NCBI GenBank assembly: GCA_000507305.1
Contig: DF241032.1
Span: forward strand, 28,305 to 92,304
Direction of reading: 5' to 3'
Length of the DNA stretch: 64,000 bases
Source: Breviolum minutum Mf 1.05b.01
Lineage: Eukaryota > Sar > Dinophyceae > Suessiales > Symbiodiniaceae
Part shown: one piece after another, positions 1-10,208 of the stretch
Position numbering within the stretch: position 1 is the first letter of the stretch
Layout of the letters: each line of letters opens with the position of its first letter
Notes under the pieces: generated by a model
Seen by the model: only the letters and a program-made list of their open reading frames with translations
Told to the model about the DNA's origin: nothing
Databases searched by the model: none
Position numbers and translations under genes: made by a program

Positions 1-20
1 AAATGTTTGAAACCACCTAG
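1..20 (-). mobile_element. Right-hand fragment of a CTAG-ended introner element
   Basis: The first 20 bases are the end GAAACCACCTAG of the introner family described at 11351-11466 and 12487-12590, cut by the window edge. On the minus strand it directly follows an exon (coding for ...DYSTLRLTC), so it probably starts an intron. The partner end and target duplication lie outside the window. Confidence 0.6.
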
Positions 21-1175
21 GACATGTGAGTCGAAGCGTACTGTAGTCTTTTTCTGACTTGGGCAATCGGCTCCGATTCTTTTCAAATTCAAAGGCCTGC
101 TGCTCCCGATGTGCTTCTTCCAAGCAGCAATCACCCCGGACTCAGCAGGCCCTGGGGAAGCATCCTGTGTTGCTTCCATTGTGTTTCTTCACAGCGCCGT
201 GGTCAGGATGCTCATCAGCTGCGACTTTCCTTGCTCTTCTTCGGGTCTCTCAAATGGATCTTGGGATCGATTGTTTCATCTTGTGCGAACTCAACTTGGG
301 ATGTCAAAGTTCAGCTTCTTTGGCTGCTTTCCTTTGACGTTTGGCCTTGGCGCTGCCAATGAATCAAGAGTATGAGTACGAATTCGATTGACCCGGCCAT
401 GCAACCCCCATCTTTGGTCAAGATGCTTTCGCTCGCCTCTTTCGGATTATCTCCTTAGCTTGCAAACCCACTGGTTCAGAAGCAAAATCGCGGTAGAAGT
501 GCACACAAATCCTAACCGGTTAAATACTCAGGGCTGTTATATAAATTCATTAAACGCATTCTGAGCCAAGCATCCTTGGTCCGTTCTTCATCTACAAGTT
601 TGCTTTCAGCCATGCTCTGCTTCTTTGGCAGGGGGGTACCTGAGCTTCACAACCGAAATTGCGGGATTTGCAGCCCAAGACATCTAGATTCGGCCATTCT
701 TTGTGGATCTGCAGCGATTTTTCGTTACGGAAAAAAAACAGTGCAGGAACTTGTTGGCCAGGATGCATTTGGCATGTTTTGTAGCCTTGCCTTTGAACCT
801 CATCATACACAACAGACAAAACAAAGCAGACAAAACGAATCAAAGCAACGGAACGCTGAAAGCGCTGAAAGATACCTTTATTAAAAAAAACATTAAAAAA
901 AACAACCCTTCCCCCCCAAAAAAAACACAAAGTCTACATCTGGTTGTGAGTTTCGGGTCATGTGTCCAGAAAACCCACATATCATGCAGACGAAGAAGCT
1001 GGTCAAAAGGAGGCAAGTGTCCTGCACCGAATTGGGTGGCATCATACCTGCCGTCGAAACATTGACACCAACGACCAACGGTGAGCACTCTGAAACCTTG
1101 GAAAACCATGGATTTTATAGATTTTTGACGTAGAAACTCGGCAGTTTTGGGGGGCACTTGTTTAGATCCCACCAT
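21..1175 (-). CDS. Multi-exon gene of unknown function, 3' part missing
   Basis: Several stretches read like real protein on the minus strand. A first block starts at an ATG at 1175 (MVGSKQVPPKTAEFLRQK) and stays open to about 950, including the run FDQLLRLHDMWVFWTHDP. A short exon near 740-795 reads YDEVQRQGYKTCQMHPGQQ. An exon at about 648-713 lies between a CAG acceptor and a CAG|GTACCC donor and reads IHKEWPNLDVLGCKSRNFG. Charged segments follow between 375 and 21, for example LEEAHREQQAFEFEKNRSR. The charged 3' exons suggest coiled coil. I recognise no domain. Exon joins were not all phased, and the gene runs into an introner at the window edge. Confidence 0.5.
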
Positions 1176-1530
1176 TGCCAGTCTGCATCATGACTCCACC
1201 TGGAATGAAATGTTTCGTTGAATCATATGGGTAGCAATTGATATATCAAATAGGTAATGTGACTCTTTAAATACATGCAGTACACGCTACTACTGGAGGC
1301 TTATATTACGGTAAATGTGTATGCAATGCACAAGTATGTCGATCCAGAAATATAAGTCTATATATCTGCATATATATATATATATACAGATTAGAAACTT
1401 CAAATGTGTGTGTGTGTGTGTGCATGTTATCTTCATTGCTTGTTTTCGAAATTGTTTGAAGGTGCCTTCGAAAGGTTTACGGTTTACATGCAGTCCCTCA
1501 GTCTCTGCTTCACAGCTGCCACAAATAAAG

Positions 1531-4080
1531 CTATGCATCCCCAAGCGTCCATATGTTGACGGCCAAATTTCGGCCCTTGGAGTTGACCTGACATGTGGTC
1601 CAGCAGCCATGGCATCAAGGAAGATGAGATTTAGAGCCCCCAGCCCCAGCCCTACAGGCAGCCCATCCAACATGCCTGATGCCAGTAAGTGTGCGGAATG
1701 AAGAGAATGTCACCGGCTTCGATTTCACCATGCAGCCAGGTAATGTTCGCGAAACGTGGAAATGCCACCAGGTCAACAAAGTCCTGGTAGAAGAATCGGG
1801 ATCTCCAATAATAGTCTTAGCTGGGCATAGACAGGGTTATAGGATGTTATAGGGTTACATCCCTTTCATATGGGAAATGGTTGGGTAACCCTATAACCCT
1901 GGACCTATGTGCAGCTAAGTAATCTTCAGCCCCTCAAGAACTCAGCTTCTGCCTGTCGAACTGGAGATGTACCTTTGACCTTAGGTATCTGAGGTCAAAG
2001 ACAAAGGGCAGCTTCACTTGACATGGGTAACATCTCTAACGGCCTGGCCTTGGAAATATGCGCATAAATATTTGGTGCCTCATCCTGATGTACCAGCATT
2101 ACCTCAGTTACATCCCATGTCAATTCCCCTCAAATAACCAGTTTTCACCCCTGGCAAGGAATATCTTTGCATCAACACCTGCATTTTGAAGCCCTTTTTT
2201 ACGAGCCAAAAAAAAAATCCAAGGCACACTCTTGGTGCCATCCAAAAGCATCAGGAAATTCTCACCATCGTCGTTGTGTAGCACCTGAGGGCAGTCATCC
2301 TGGAAGGCCGTAGGACTTGGCTTTGAAAGCATCTATCTAAATCTAGGTGCGATACGGACATGGTTCCGCCATTGCTCATCCAGAGCGTGACAGACTGGGG
2401 CCAAACCTGGCGAAAGCTGAGGCCCAAAGACATGGTTCAAACTGTACAGATTCACCAAAGCAACATACTGTTGATGGTTCAGAAATCCTGCTAACCACCT
2501 GGGATGTTTAAAAAACCTGTATATAACTAATGCAAAAACTAGGACCCTCAACTGGTTAGCCTGATTTTTTTCATCAATATGAAAAAACTTTTATAAACTT
2601 TTGCTGCATATAGCCTCTTTGCATCTGGCTGGGTCTGGAAAAGCCACATCTGCCAAAGCTTTTGGATCATCTTCAAAGCCTATGACTGCCTCTGTCAAGC
2701 AGCCGGGCCGGCGAGGCAGTATTCTTACCAACTCATGACAGAAAATTCGAGGCCTATCATCCTTTTATGGCATCATTATGGTCTAAAAATGCCTAAAATG
2801 ACATCATTTTTCCATAAACCCTCCAAGTTGCATAGAGTTCATCTTTCCTCTCTTCCTGCCACCAAAAAGAAAGGCAGTGGTGATGACTTCTACCCCGAAA
2901 ACCAAACGGCTTTCATCACAGTCATTGAGGATGGCCTTGTGCATCTCCTTTACGAATTTTTCGAAAGGCCATTGAACTGAGGGGCCACCACGCTCTTCTA
3001 CCTGCTCAAATCGGGCACCAACCCCTGAAAAAGTACAAGCATATATCGATTCGATGCATTTCGTACATCTAAAACAAGCGAAAAAGCAAGCCAAATTTGC
3101 AGCACACACCTTCTTGATCTCCACATCAATGACCCGGCGTTTTCCCCACAGGCGCAAGAGATATTCATCTGTCCACTTGCTAAAGGCATCCCTGATCAGG
3201 CGCCACAAAAGAAAGTGTATCATTGGATGGTGACCAAAGCTAAGGGTAGTGCTGCTTTGTTTTGATACTGCAGTCAGGGTGCTGCATCCTTGCTGCATCC
3301 TTTAGCACAACGGGTCCTTACAATGCAACAACGCTGCGAAAAATCGGCCACCAACTCGAGGCTCAAAAAGCTGATATGCCGAGATTCGGTTTGCTCTTAC
3401 ATATTCAAGGTAGAAAGTCTCCCAGTCAGGGGTACTTCTCAGCACTTCCACTTCTTTTGGATGTCCAACCTCCTGAAACCAACATCGCAAATAGTTTGGG
3501 CAACATTCAGTAGCAATCAGTAGCCAATCAGAAAATCTACTGATGTCAATTATCAACATCTGGATGTTTCCAAAAATAGGGGTACCCCAAATGGATGGTT
3601 TATAATGGAAAACCCCACTAAAATGGATGATTTGGGGGCACCCCCAATTTTCGGAAACATCCATCTTGTACCCCAAACAAAAGGGCTTGGTGCCTGCATC
3701 CACTGACCATGCCCTTTTTGCATCTCATCTCCCCCTCCAAAATCTGAAGCTCCTGGAGAAGTGGCAGATTATGGGCAAACTGCAAATCATAGGAGGAAGA
3801 CTCAAAACAATACAACAATTAAGGATTAAGATCGATGATCAATCAAGTCCAGTTGGCATGTTATGTTGTTATGTCCTTCATGAAACTTGGTTCCCATTCG
3901 TTTCTGAATCCAAGATCCCCCAATTTCATGCAACAGATGTCAAAGGTGTGACATAGAAAAAGAATCAAGTCGTTCGCTCGATCCTGGTAGTACCTTAGTC
4001 CAGCGCTCTCCGGCGTGGTCACCATGATAGATGCCAAGGGCCAAAGAGAACTTGTTGTGCAAAAACTTGGATCAATAGAT
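1531..4080 (-). CDS. JmjC / cupin_8 2-oxoglutarate Fe(II) oxygenase-like protein
   Basis: The exons that can be placed are 3401-3472, about 3190-3110, 3001 to about 2890, about 2725-2590, 2406-2356, 2284-2230, 1802-1676 and 1587-1531. Joining 2406-2356 to 2284-2230 across a 71-bp GT-AG intron gives GGTMSVLHNDDGENF, which carries the HxDxxxN iron-binding signature, followed by LLDGTK. Exon 1802-1676 contains GDILFIPHTYWHQ, with the distal His. A GC-AG intron (1588-1675) then joins VNSKGRNLAVNIW and a TAG stop at 1531. Upstream exons carry DAFSKWTDEYLLRLWGKRR, the usual cupin_8 N-terminal helix. The family hydroxylates or demethylates proteins or RNA; the substrate is not predictable here. One small exon between 2230 and 1802 is probably missing, because phase does not close. 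Further 5' exons (KFLHNKFSLALGIYHG, donor near 3991; LPLLQELQILEGEMRC near 3760) probably belong to this gene. Confidence 0.75.
1816..1919. mobile_element. Palindromic MITE, ends CTTAGCTG...CAGCTAAG
   Basis: The two ends, CTTAGCTGGGCATAG and CTATGTGCAGCTAAG, are near-perfect inverted repeats. Inner arms (AGGGTTATAGG and ACCCTATAACCCT) continue the hairpin. It lies in the intron just 5' of JmjC exon 1676-1802. There is no coding capacity. Confidence 0.65.
3561..3663. mobile_element. Palindromic MITE, ends TGGATGTTTCCAAAAATAGG
   Basis: The left arm TGGATGTTTCC...GGGGTACCCC is mirrored by GGGGGCACCCCC...GGAAACATCCA at the right. A second copy of the same family lies at 26541-26645. This copy sits in an intron between probable 5' exons of the JmjC gene. 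Confidence 0.75.
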
Positions 4081-4085
4081 GTCAA

Positions 4086-5050
4086 TAGGTTTCCATTTGC
4101 TCAAATGTGCTGCCACACTTGCAATAAACCCAACAAAACATGTCTCTCAGGGGGCTCTGTAAGTATCCGCCGACCCCTCGTCGCTGTGAGGGGGAGCGCG
4201 CCTAGGAAGTTGTTGCAGAAGATTGTGGTCGAACGGTGGGGGACTTGACGAGCGCGACTCGAGCACGAATCTTGCTGTTTCGCATGACTTGAGCACGGGT
4301 GGCTTGCAGGCTTCCAAGTCTTACGTTGCGCAAAGGTTTGCCTTGCTTGAGGCAACCTTTTTTTTTGTTTTTAGTAGGTTCCAAAAGCAACGTTTCGGCA
4401 TTTTTCTCTTTTCGGCATTTTTCGTAGGTTCCAAAAGCAACGTTTCGGCAGTTTTCTGGCTGCGGTTTCGCATGGTTTGGGCACTATTTCTTTCTCGGGT
4501 TGGAGTATCCCCGAAACTTGTCATCCGTCACCAAACCACTGTTTCGACCGTCCGCACCCAATTTTGCTGTCTCCTCTGTTAGGGGTCGGCGGCATGGGCG
4601 GCAGCCCTTCAATTATTGGAGGGGTTACCTATACAATAACAGTTCGCATTCCGAAGGAAAATCGAAGGATTGAAAATCATCGAACCCAAATCTTTCGATT
4701 ACAGGTTCCGACAGCATGTTGATTGGTGGGGAGGCTACCTACGAGAAAAAACCATCTGATTCAAGTCACCGTGGGAGGAACCGAAATGGCCTTGGCTACC
4801 TGTAAGGTCTCAATAAGAATGAACAGGACCAGGTGCCTGGCGACACAGCACTCAGGTTTGATTGAAAGGTTTAACGAGGCAGGCTCCAAGTAGTGGTGCA
4901 TTAGGAAACAGATAAAATATAATATGTATTATATGATACAAAAGATACATTATATGATACATGATCTGAATTCTCAATTGCAAAAACTAAACTACATCTT
5001 CTGATGGATACAGCATGGTTATCACTTGTGTAATACAGTGGCCTGAAAGG
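4086..5050. other. Probable intergenic or intron DNA with a short tandem repeat
   Basis: I see no convincing exon. At 4375-4460 the unit TAGGTTCCAAAAGCAACG followed by TTTCGGCA occurs twice in tandem, with a third partial TTTCGGCATTTTTC. An AT-rich stretch with ATATGATACA repeats lies at 4915-4970. Confidence 0.4.
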
Positions 5051-5814
5051 TGAAGAAGATCTTGAGTGGGTTCCCGCCATGGCGGGAAGCATGCTGGGGC
5101 ACATTCCAAATCTACTGTGGGAAGAAGTGTCCAGTGTCCATGTGGGTGGAAAGATGTTGAAAGTGGGGCTTGGACTGGTTCCGACGATTCTGCTGCTGCT
5201 TCTTCTCGTCACCAACTCAAAAAGTCACAAAAGGATTTCCCGATTGAAAGCTTTACTCGACAGCTGTTTCACATTTCCATCAATTTCCAGAAACTCTCCG
5301 CTCTTGAGCCATGCTAATTAGAATGGCGGTGTAACATAGCAGGGCCAAAATAGAAACACATGTTACGCATAGTAGGCCAAACTAATCAAAATAGACACAG
5401 CAGGACATGCTGAGAATGTTGCTGTAGTCCCCCATGAAGGAACTATCCTTCGGAACGAATGGGATTCGTCAGGAGTTGTTCAAACATGTCGACATCAAAC
5501 TGGCTCAAGTGTCCTGTGGATTTCTGCTAGGTGGCTGCCTGTCACAATCAGAACAGCAGTACTAACTTGCCGCGCACTTCCCTTGTCCAATGTCAATATC
5601 AGCTGGGCGTACCAATAGAATTGAACAACTGCAGAAGAAACCTCCCGAGGATGTCCAAACCTTAACAAGGTTTATCTGAATCATGCCACTTGATTCGGAA
5701 CACCCAGGATGGAGACGGATAACCACTTCAATTAAAAACAGTTTAGATTTTTTGTAAGGCCACCATCTAACCGAATAAATCTATGGAAAACTGGATGTTT
5801 TCTCATCATTCACC

Positions 5815-7310
5815 TGCATGATGATATCAAACGTAAGCTCCCCCAACTGTGACTGCGCATACACTTCCGAGCTTGAAGCCTCCGAGCTGTGGGACAAGGG
5901 GAAGGTTAGTATGTCACCAACGACCCCCGTTCCCCCCAGTTGGTTCAACGTTGTTCATGTCATGTGAGGCCAAGGCCTCCCGGTAAACGGTGCTCACATG
6001 GTAGCGCCGCACTTGTTGCTGGCTTACCTTCAGGAGCTCCGCATCCTGAAAAGAACCAGGAGAAACCGAAAGGGGAAGTAGTTTTGCAGGTCACAATTCT
6101 ATAATAGTCAACTGATGTCAAATGTAAATGCATATGATATGACTCATGACTCATGACTGTATATATGTATATATATTTGGCATATATGTTTATAACTCCA
6201 AAATGAAACATGTGTGATTCTCGATGCAATGACCAAAACGTGCATTACATTGCAATACACGAGATATTATTCTAGAATATCATCTTTTCACAGCTCTTTG
6301 ATTGCAGTCATATGCAGTCATGTATTTGTCTCTGTTGGTTGCATTTCCGTTTCGGGATGTCTTTGTTGTGCCTCCACTGGACCCTCCTTTTGTGCGTAGC
6401 GAGCTGCAACAGCTCGGACGAAGGGTTCTGTCCTTGGAAACTTCACCAGGTGAGTGACTTCAGCGATATGTTGGTTCCCAAACGAAAAACTGAGACATTG
6501 GCAAGTTTGCACGGAGCTCAACCAGGGTGTTGCCAGCATCCTTCCAATTATTCTGTGCAGTAAACCAAATTCTACATCGGGAAATGCTTCTCATCCTTTT
6601 TCCCATCGTTCTTATACATTTTTTCTGGGTGGTGGTGGGTATAGGTGTCGCAGGGTCCATCTTGTCGAAATTCCACACTGGGTCCAGTGAGTGGCTCAAA
6701 ATAAGGGACCCATGACCCCAAAATAAAGATAAATCCTTGAAAAGTGTTTCCAGCTGTTCTTTTTTTCAAACTGAAATGCACTTCAATGACACACCCGGTA
6801 TTGACATGAGCGTCGGATTCCCCACCACAAGTCGTACTGCTGGAGGATTCGAAGGCCCTTTAGACAGCACCTTTCAAGCGGCGGCAAGGATCCAAACTCG
6901 ACTTTTGGCGACGGCAAGAAAAACTCACCCACAGGTGAAACAGTGAGTTTCCTCAGGACCCAACGGCACTGATGGGCCTTAGATTTGGAATCATTAAATT
7001 TGCGATCCAGTATTGATTTTCCAATAAAATCAGCTGATATGCATCACTAAAAATTCATGGGTTTCATGTCTAATTTTTTGCTTGACATTTGTTTGTTGTT
7101 TGTTCAAAAAAATTCAGCCCCCTGGCGAATGCCCACCGCTTTCTGATACTTCTCTGCGAACTGGACGAAGCAATGGGCACAGGTCATAGACCTCAAGGAT
7201 GGCAAGTGTCCCCTCCCGTTTGAGTTGCACAACAGGGATTGGCGCCTCATGCATCTTCATAAGGATCGCGGAAAAGGTGGACATGCAACTGAAGCATCGG
7301 TAAGCTAATC
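5815..7310 (-). CDS. Multi-exon gene of unknown function
   Basis: Minus-strand exons with good splice borders are visible. About 7310-7185 codes MKMHEAPIPVVQLKREGTLA. About 6930-6803 codes GLRILQQYDLWWGIRRSC and has a GTGTGT donor. About 6700-6640 codes SLDPVWNFDKMDPATP. About 6560-6470, after an ACAG acceptor, codes NNWKDAGNTLVELRANLPMS. About 6455-6380 codes FPRTEPFVRAVAARYAQK. About 6049-5905 codes LLKVSQQQVRRYHVSTVYRE. About 5867-5820, between CCCACAG and a GTGAATG donor, codes SSSEVYAQSQLGELTFDIIM; its phase fits the preceding exon (2+1). No domain was recognised. It may be the 5' part of the JmjC gene or a separate gene. Confidence 0.5.
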
Positions 7311-7752
7311 CCACCGTCCAACCTCCAGAACACAATCCATGCATCCTTTTAAAGCAGCAGGCATGCGGCATTGGTGAAGAAACACAAAATTGTGGCTACA
7401 TAGAAACGTGATGCGAAAACCAACCATTGTGAAAAAAAGCTGCTAGAGCTGCGGGGCCAGCCCCGGCGCGTAGTGTGAATTGTATCATAGCGTACTTGTC
7501 TACGCTCTAACTCAAGAACTACTATAACATGTGGCATTATACATTGGTTGTGCCTAAAGGCACACATACATAACACTTTACGCACTATTCAGAATTATCC
7601 ACAAGGAAAAAGGCAATTCTTCGCAAAGCTTTTGCGAGTGAACCTAGTTGCAAATTCAATTGCCGAATAGTGCAGAAACGGTCTGCATAAAGCATCATTA
7701 AGCATTAAACGTCTTATAGGTAGTGCAATAAAAATATCTGTTATTCTGTTCA

Positions 7753-9110
7753 TCATTGTTCATCTCGACTCTCTTCATCTACTTGCGACCCAAAATATTT
7801 CAGAGGTTTCTTGTATAAACTTGTGTCATGGCGTCCAAGCCATCTGCAACAGCCCCATTGCCTCCTGCTACATATTATTTGAGGTGCCCGCTGCCCCATG
7901 CTTTCGGCAAAGATCCCGAAAAAGCTGTAGCCTTGGCAGTTTTGACATACACCGTTTTGGTTTGCCCACCAAATTTCCAGCCACTGGACCACCAACAACA
8001 AAAAAAATCACCAAGATTTTCCCACACCATCCATGTATGGTATGTATATGTATGTATATACCTACATTTGGTTGAATTGTATGGTAAATGTAGGTCAATA
8101 TGCCATACATGGATGGTAAGGGTTTTTGTTTAACTAGGAAACCGGACAAGGAATCTCTTGCTTCTGCTTCTGCTTCAAGGGTGCGAGCCTCGGCGAAAAA
8201 AAACAACCCAACCGAATCAATCGACAGAAGCTCCTTCCGACATTCGTACCTGAGTTTCAGGTCGTAGAAAGAGCTGCTCGAAGAAGGGGATGTCCTACAA
8301 ATATGGATGTTTTTGATCAAGCTTCGGGAAAAAAAACGCAGAAGTTGTGAAAGCATCTTGGAAAATGAATCTTCGGAAATTTGTGGTTGAACCTCCTTTT
8401 TGCTCAACTCTTTACCAAGCTTTCTGCAGGTATCTTCGTTTTTTTGAGTCAAGCGTTCTGGCGCAGCCCCTTCAGATGTGTCACCGGGGTTCCTGAACTT
8501 TAGGCAGCCAGGTGGAGAGGACATAAGGGACATTGAAGGAATCTGGGGAACCAATGGGAACCATGCGAATGGGATGCCATTCAATCAAAAATAACGAGGT
8601 CATCTCCAGCAAGTTCAGAAAAGATCAGCTACAGTTGCTCCTTCAGAAACAAAACATTGGCATGGAGAAGCACTCGAAGAAGCAAGACCTGAGCTATGAC
8701 TTTTCTGATGGTTTCCCCATGCCTTTCTGCTGGTCCAGCACTACCACCAAAAGCTGTGAAGGAGGTAAGCAAAACGAAGAATACAGAAGATGCATGAAGA
8801 TGAGCATGTTTCCCATAAACACTTTGAAAGAAGCACATTTCTTCCAAGGTCTTTGACCACATCATTGGGTTTCTCCTCCTCAGTCTCCACTTCTTTTCGG
8901 CGTCTCTTTTTCTGCCTGGCACTTCAAAATTGCACTAAAATATGGATGGATTTTGAACCAAGGTCATCCAACCATCTCTTGTCAAAATGTGTTGCACACA
9001 GCCAACAAACTGAGATCTTTGTAGCGCTCCCTTTTGAGCCAGCAGGCAGCTGGCTCAACCACTGGCTGCCATCTCAGCAAATGCCCGGCAGGAGTCATCA
9101 CTGAGCCTCC
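7753..9110 (-). CDS. Exon cluster of an unknown gene
   Basis: Minus-strand coding-like segments are: about 8920-8830 (KRRRKEVETEEEKPNDVVKD); about 8760-8630 (AERHGETIRKVIAQVLLLR, ending at a GTAGCTG donor); about 8530-8130 (charged, including KNEDTCRKLGKELSKKE and SSFYDLKLRYECRKELLS); and a 3' segment ending at 7753 (DTSLYKKPLKYFGSQVDEES, then TGA). A palindromic MITE at 8027-8117 interrupts the last two, so an intron there is likely. On the plus strand 7828-8000 is also open, but it has no splice support. Function unknown. Confidence 0.45.
8027..8117. mobile_element. Palindromic MITE, ends ACCATCCATGTATGG
   Basis: ACCATCCATGTATGG at the left is mirrored by CCATACATGGATGGT at the right, with CCTACATTTGG and GGTAAATGTAGG inside. 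Related elements lie near 17268-17378 and 56636-56751, which share the inner TTTACCTACAT motif. Confidence 0.7.
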
Positions 9111-9184
9111 GCCGACGAAACCTGAGCCAAAGCAGAAGGGGGGGTACCTGCCTCGGGGGGCCATCTGAAAAGGAGCTGTCTTTT

Positions 9185-10200
9185 TTACAAAGTCATTTCA
9201 AAAATGACTTTTGGTTTCGCTGGGGTGAAACTTTTTTCAAAAAGATAATTTCCATCCCACTGGTGCTTAAAAAATCTGTGAAAAATCAAAATTTCCCAAT
9301 TCATCCGAAAATTCTCAACTTCCCAAAGGTGCCATCTTTTCATTGTTTTTCCGAGTTTGCCCTCAGTCCACCAGCTACCTTGAGCTGGATGTGTTGGTGC
9401 AAGTGTGAGACACAAGATCAGGCCTCATCGGGGAGTGCCTCGTGTCGTGATTTTTTTCTTCGGCACGGCACTCCGCGGTTGTGCGGAGAAACATGGCAGG
9501 GATTTGTTTCAAGCAAAGAACCAAGGTTGTTTTCCTCTGGGGTGTATAAATTCCAATAGGTGTCCAACAGTTGTTGATACAAAATGCTATACATATTAAT
9601 GAATATGCCTCTTGCATATCTGCCTGCCTTCATTTTCAAACACTTCCTACTTGCTGCTAAGCTTGCCCAAGTCTCCCCCTGCTCTGCTAACCAACCGCTC
9701 TGAAAAAGGTGCCGTTCATAAGATGCTTGCATGGGAGGCCATGGGATGCCATGGGCTTACAATGGCTTACAGTAGATGAGTAGCGAAGAAAATTAGTATA
9801 CTTGATGCAAATTTGTTGGCTGAGTTTGGTCATGATGCATGCTGGGTGAAATGGGCCTGGCTCAAAAAAAAAAACTACTTCTCCCATTGGAGAAATTGGC
9901 GAAAACTTGCTTCAAGCACCTCACAATAGATGGTCATATGTGTTTACAATTGTCTAGCATACGTTTATACGTTTCATCAATCGACAATCTATATCAGTTA
10001 ACAATACTTAAGATAATGTTTCGGCACGATGTTTTATATATGATTATATATATATATTATACTGTATATGCTTTAGCCGCAGCCTCTTACGACCTACATG
10101 TGCCTGCCCATTCATGTCATGGGCTGACTGCGACTGTCAAACTGTGAGGTGCTGTCACAGGTGAAACCATAGAGTGAATGCCTCTCACATTTCCCCAAAA
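9185..10200. other. No gene recognised
   Basis: Short open frames exist on both strands, but none shows exon-like composition with matching splice sites. The 9950-10070 part is AT-rich, with a short TATATA run. This is the 3' flank of the channel gene. Confidence 0.4.
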
Positions 10201-10208
10201 GGGGCTAG

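Noticed and set aside
1290..1701. Overlapping 127- and 128-codon ORFs on opposite strands
   Set aside because: Both cross TA and GT microsatellites. Only the short JmjC exon 1531-1587 within them is supported.
7868..8584. Single 238-codon minus-strand ORF
   Set aside because: It runs straight through the palindromic MITE at 8027-8117, so the continuous frame is partly chance; the flanking parts are kept as exon candidates.
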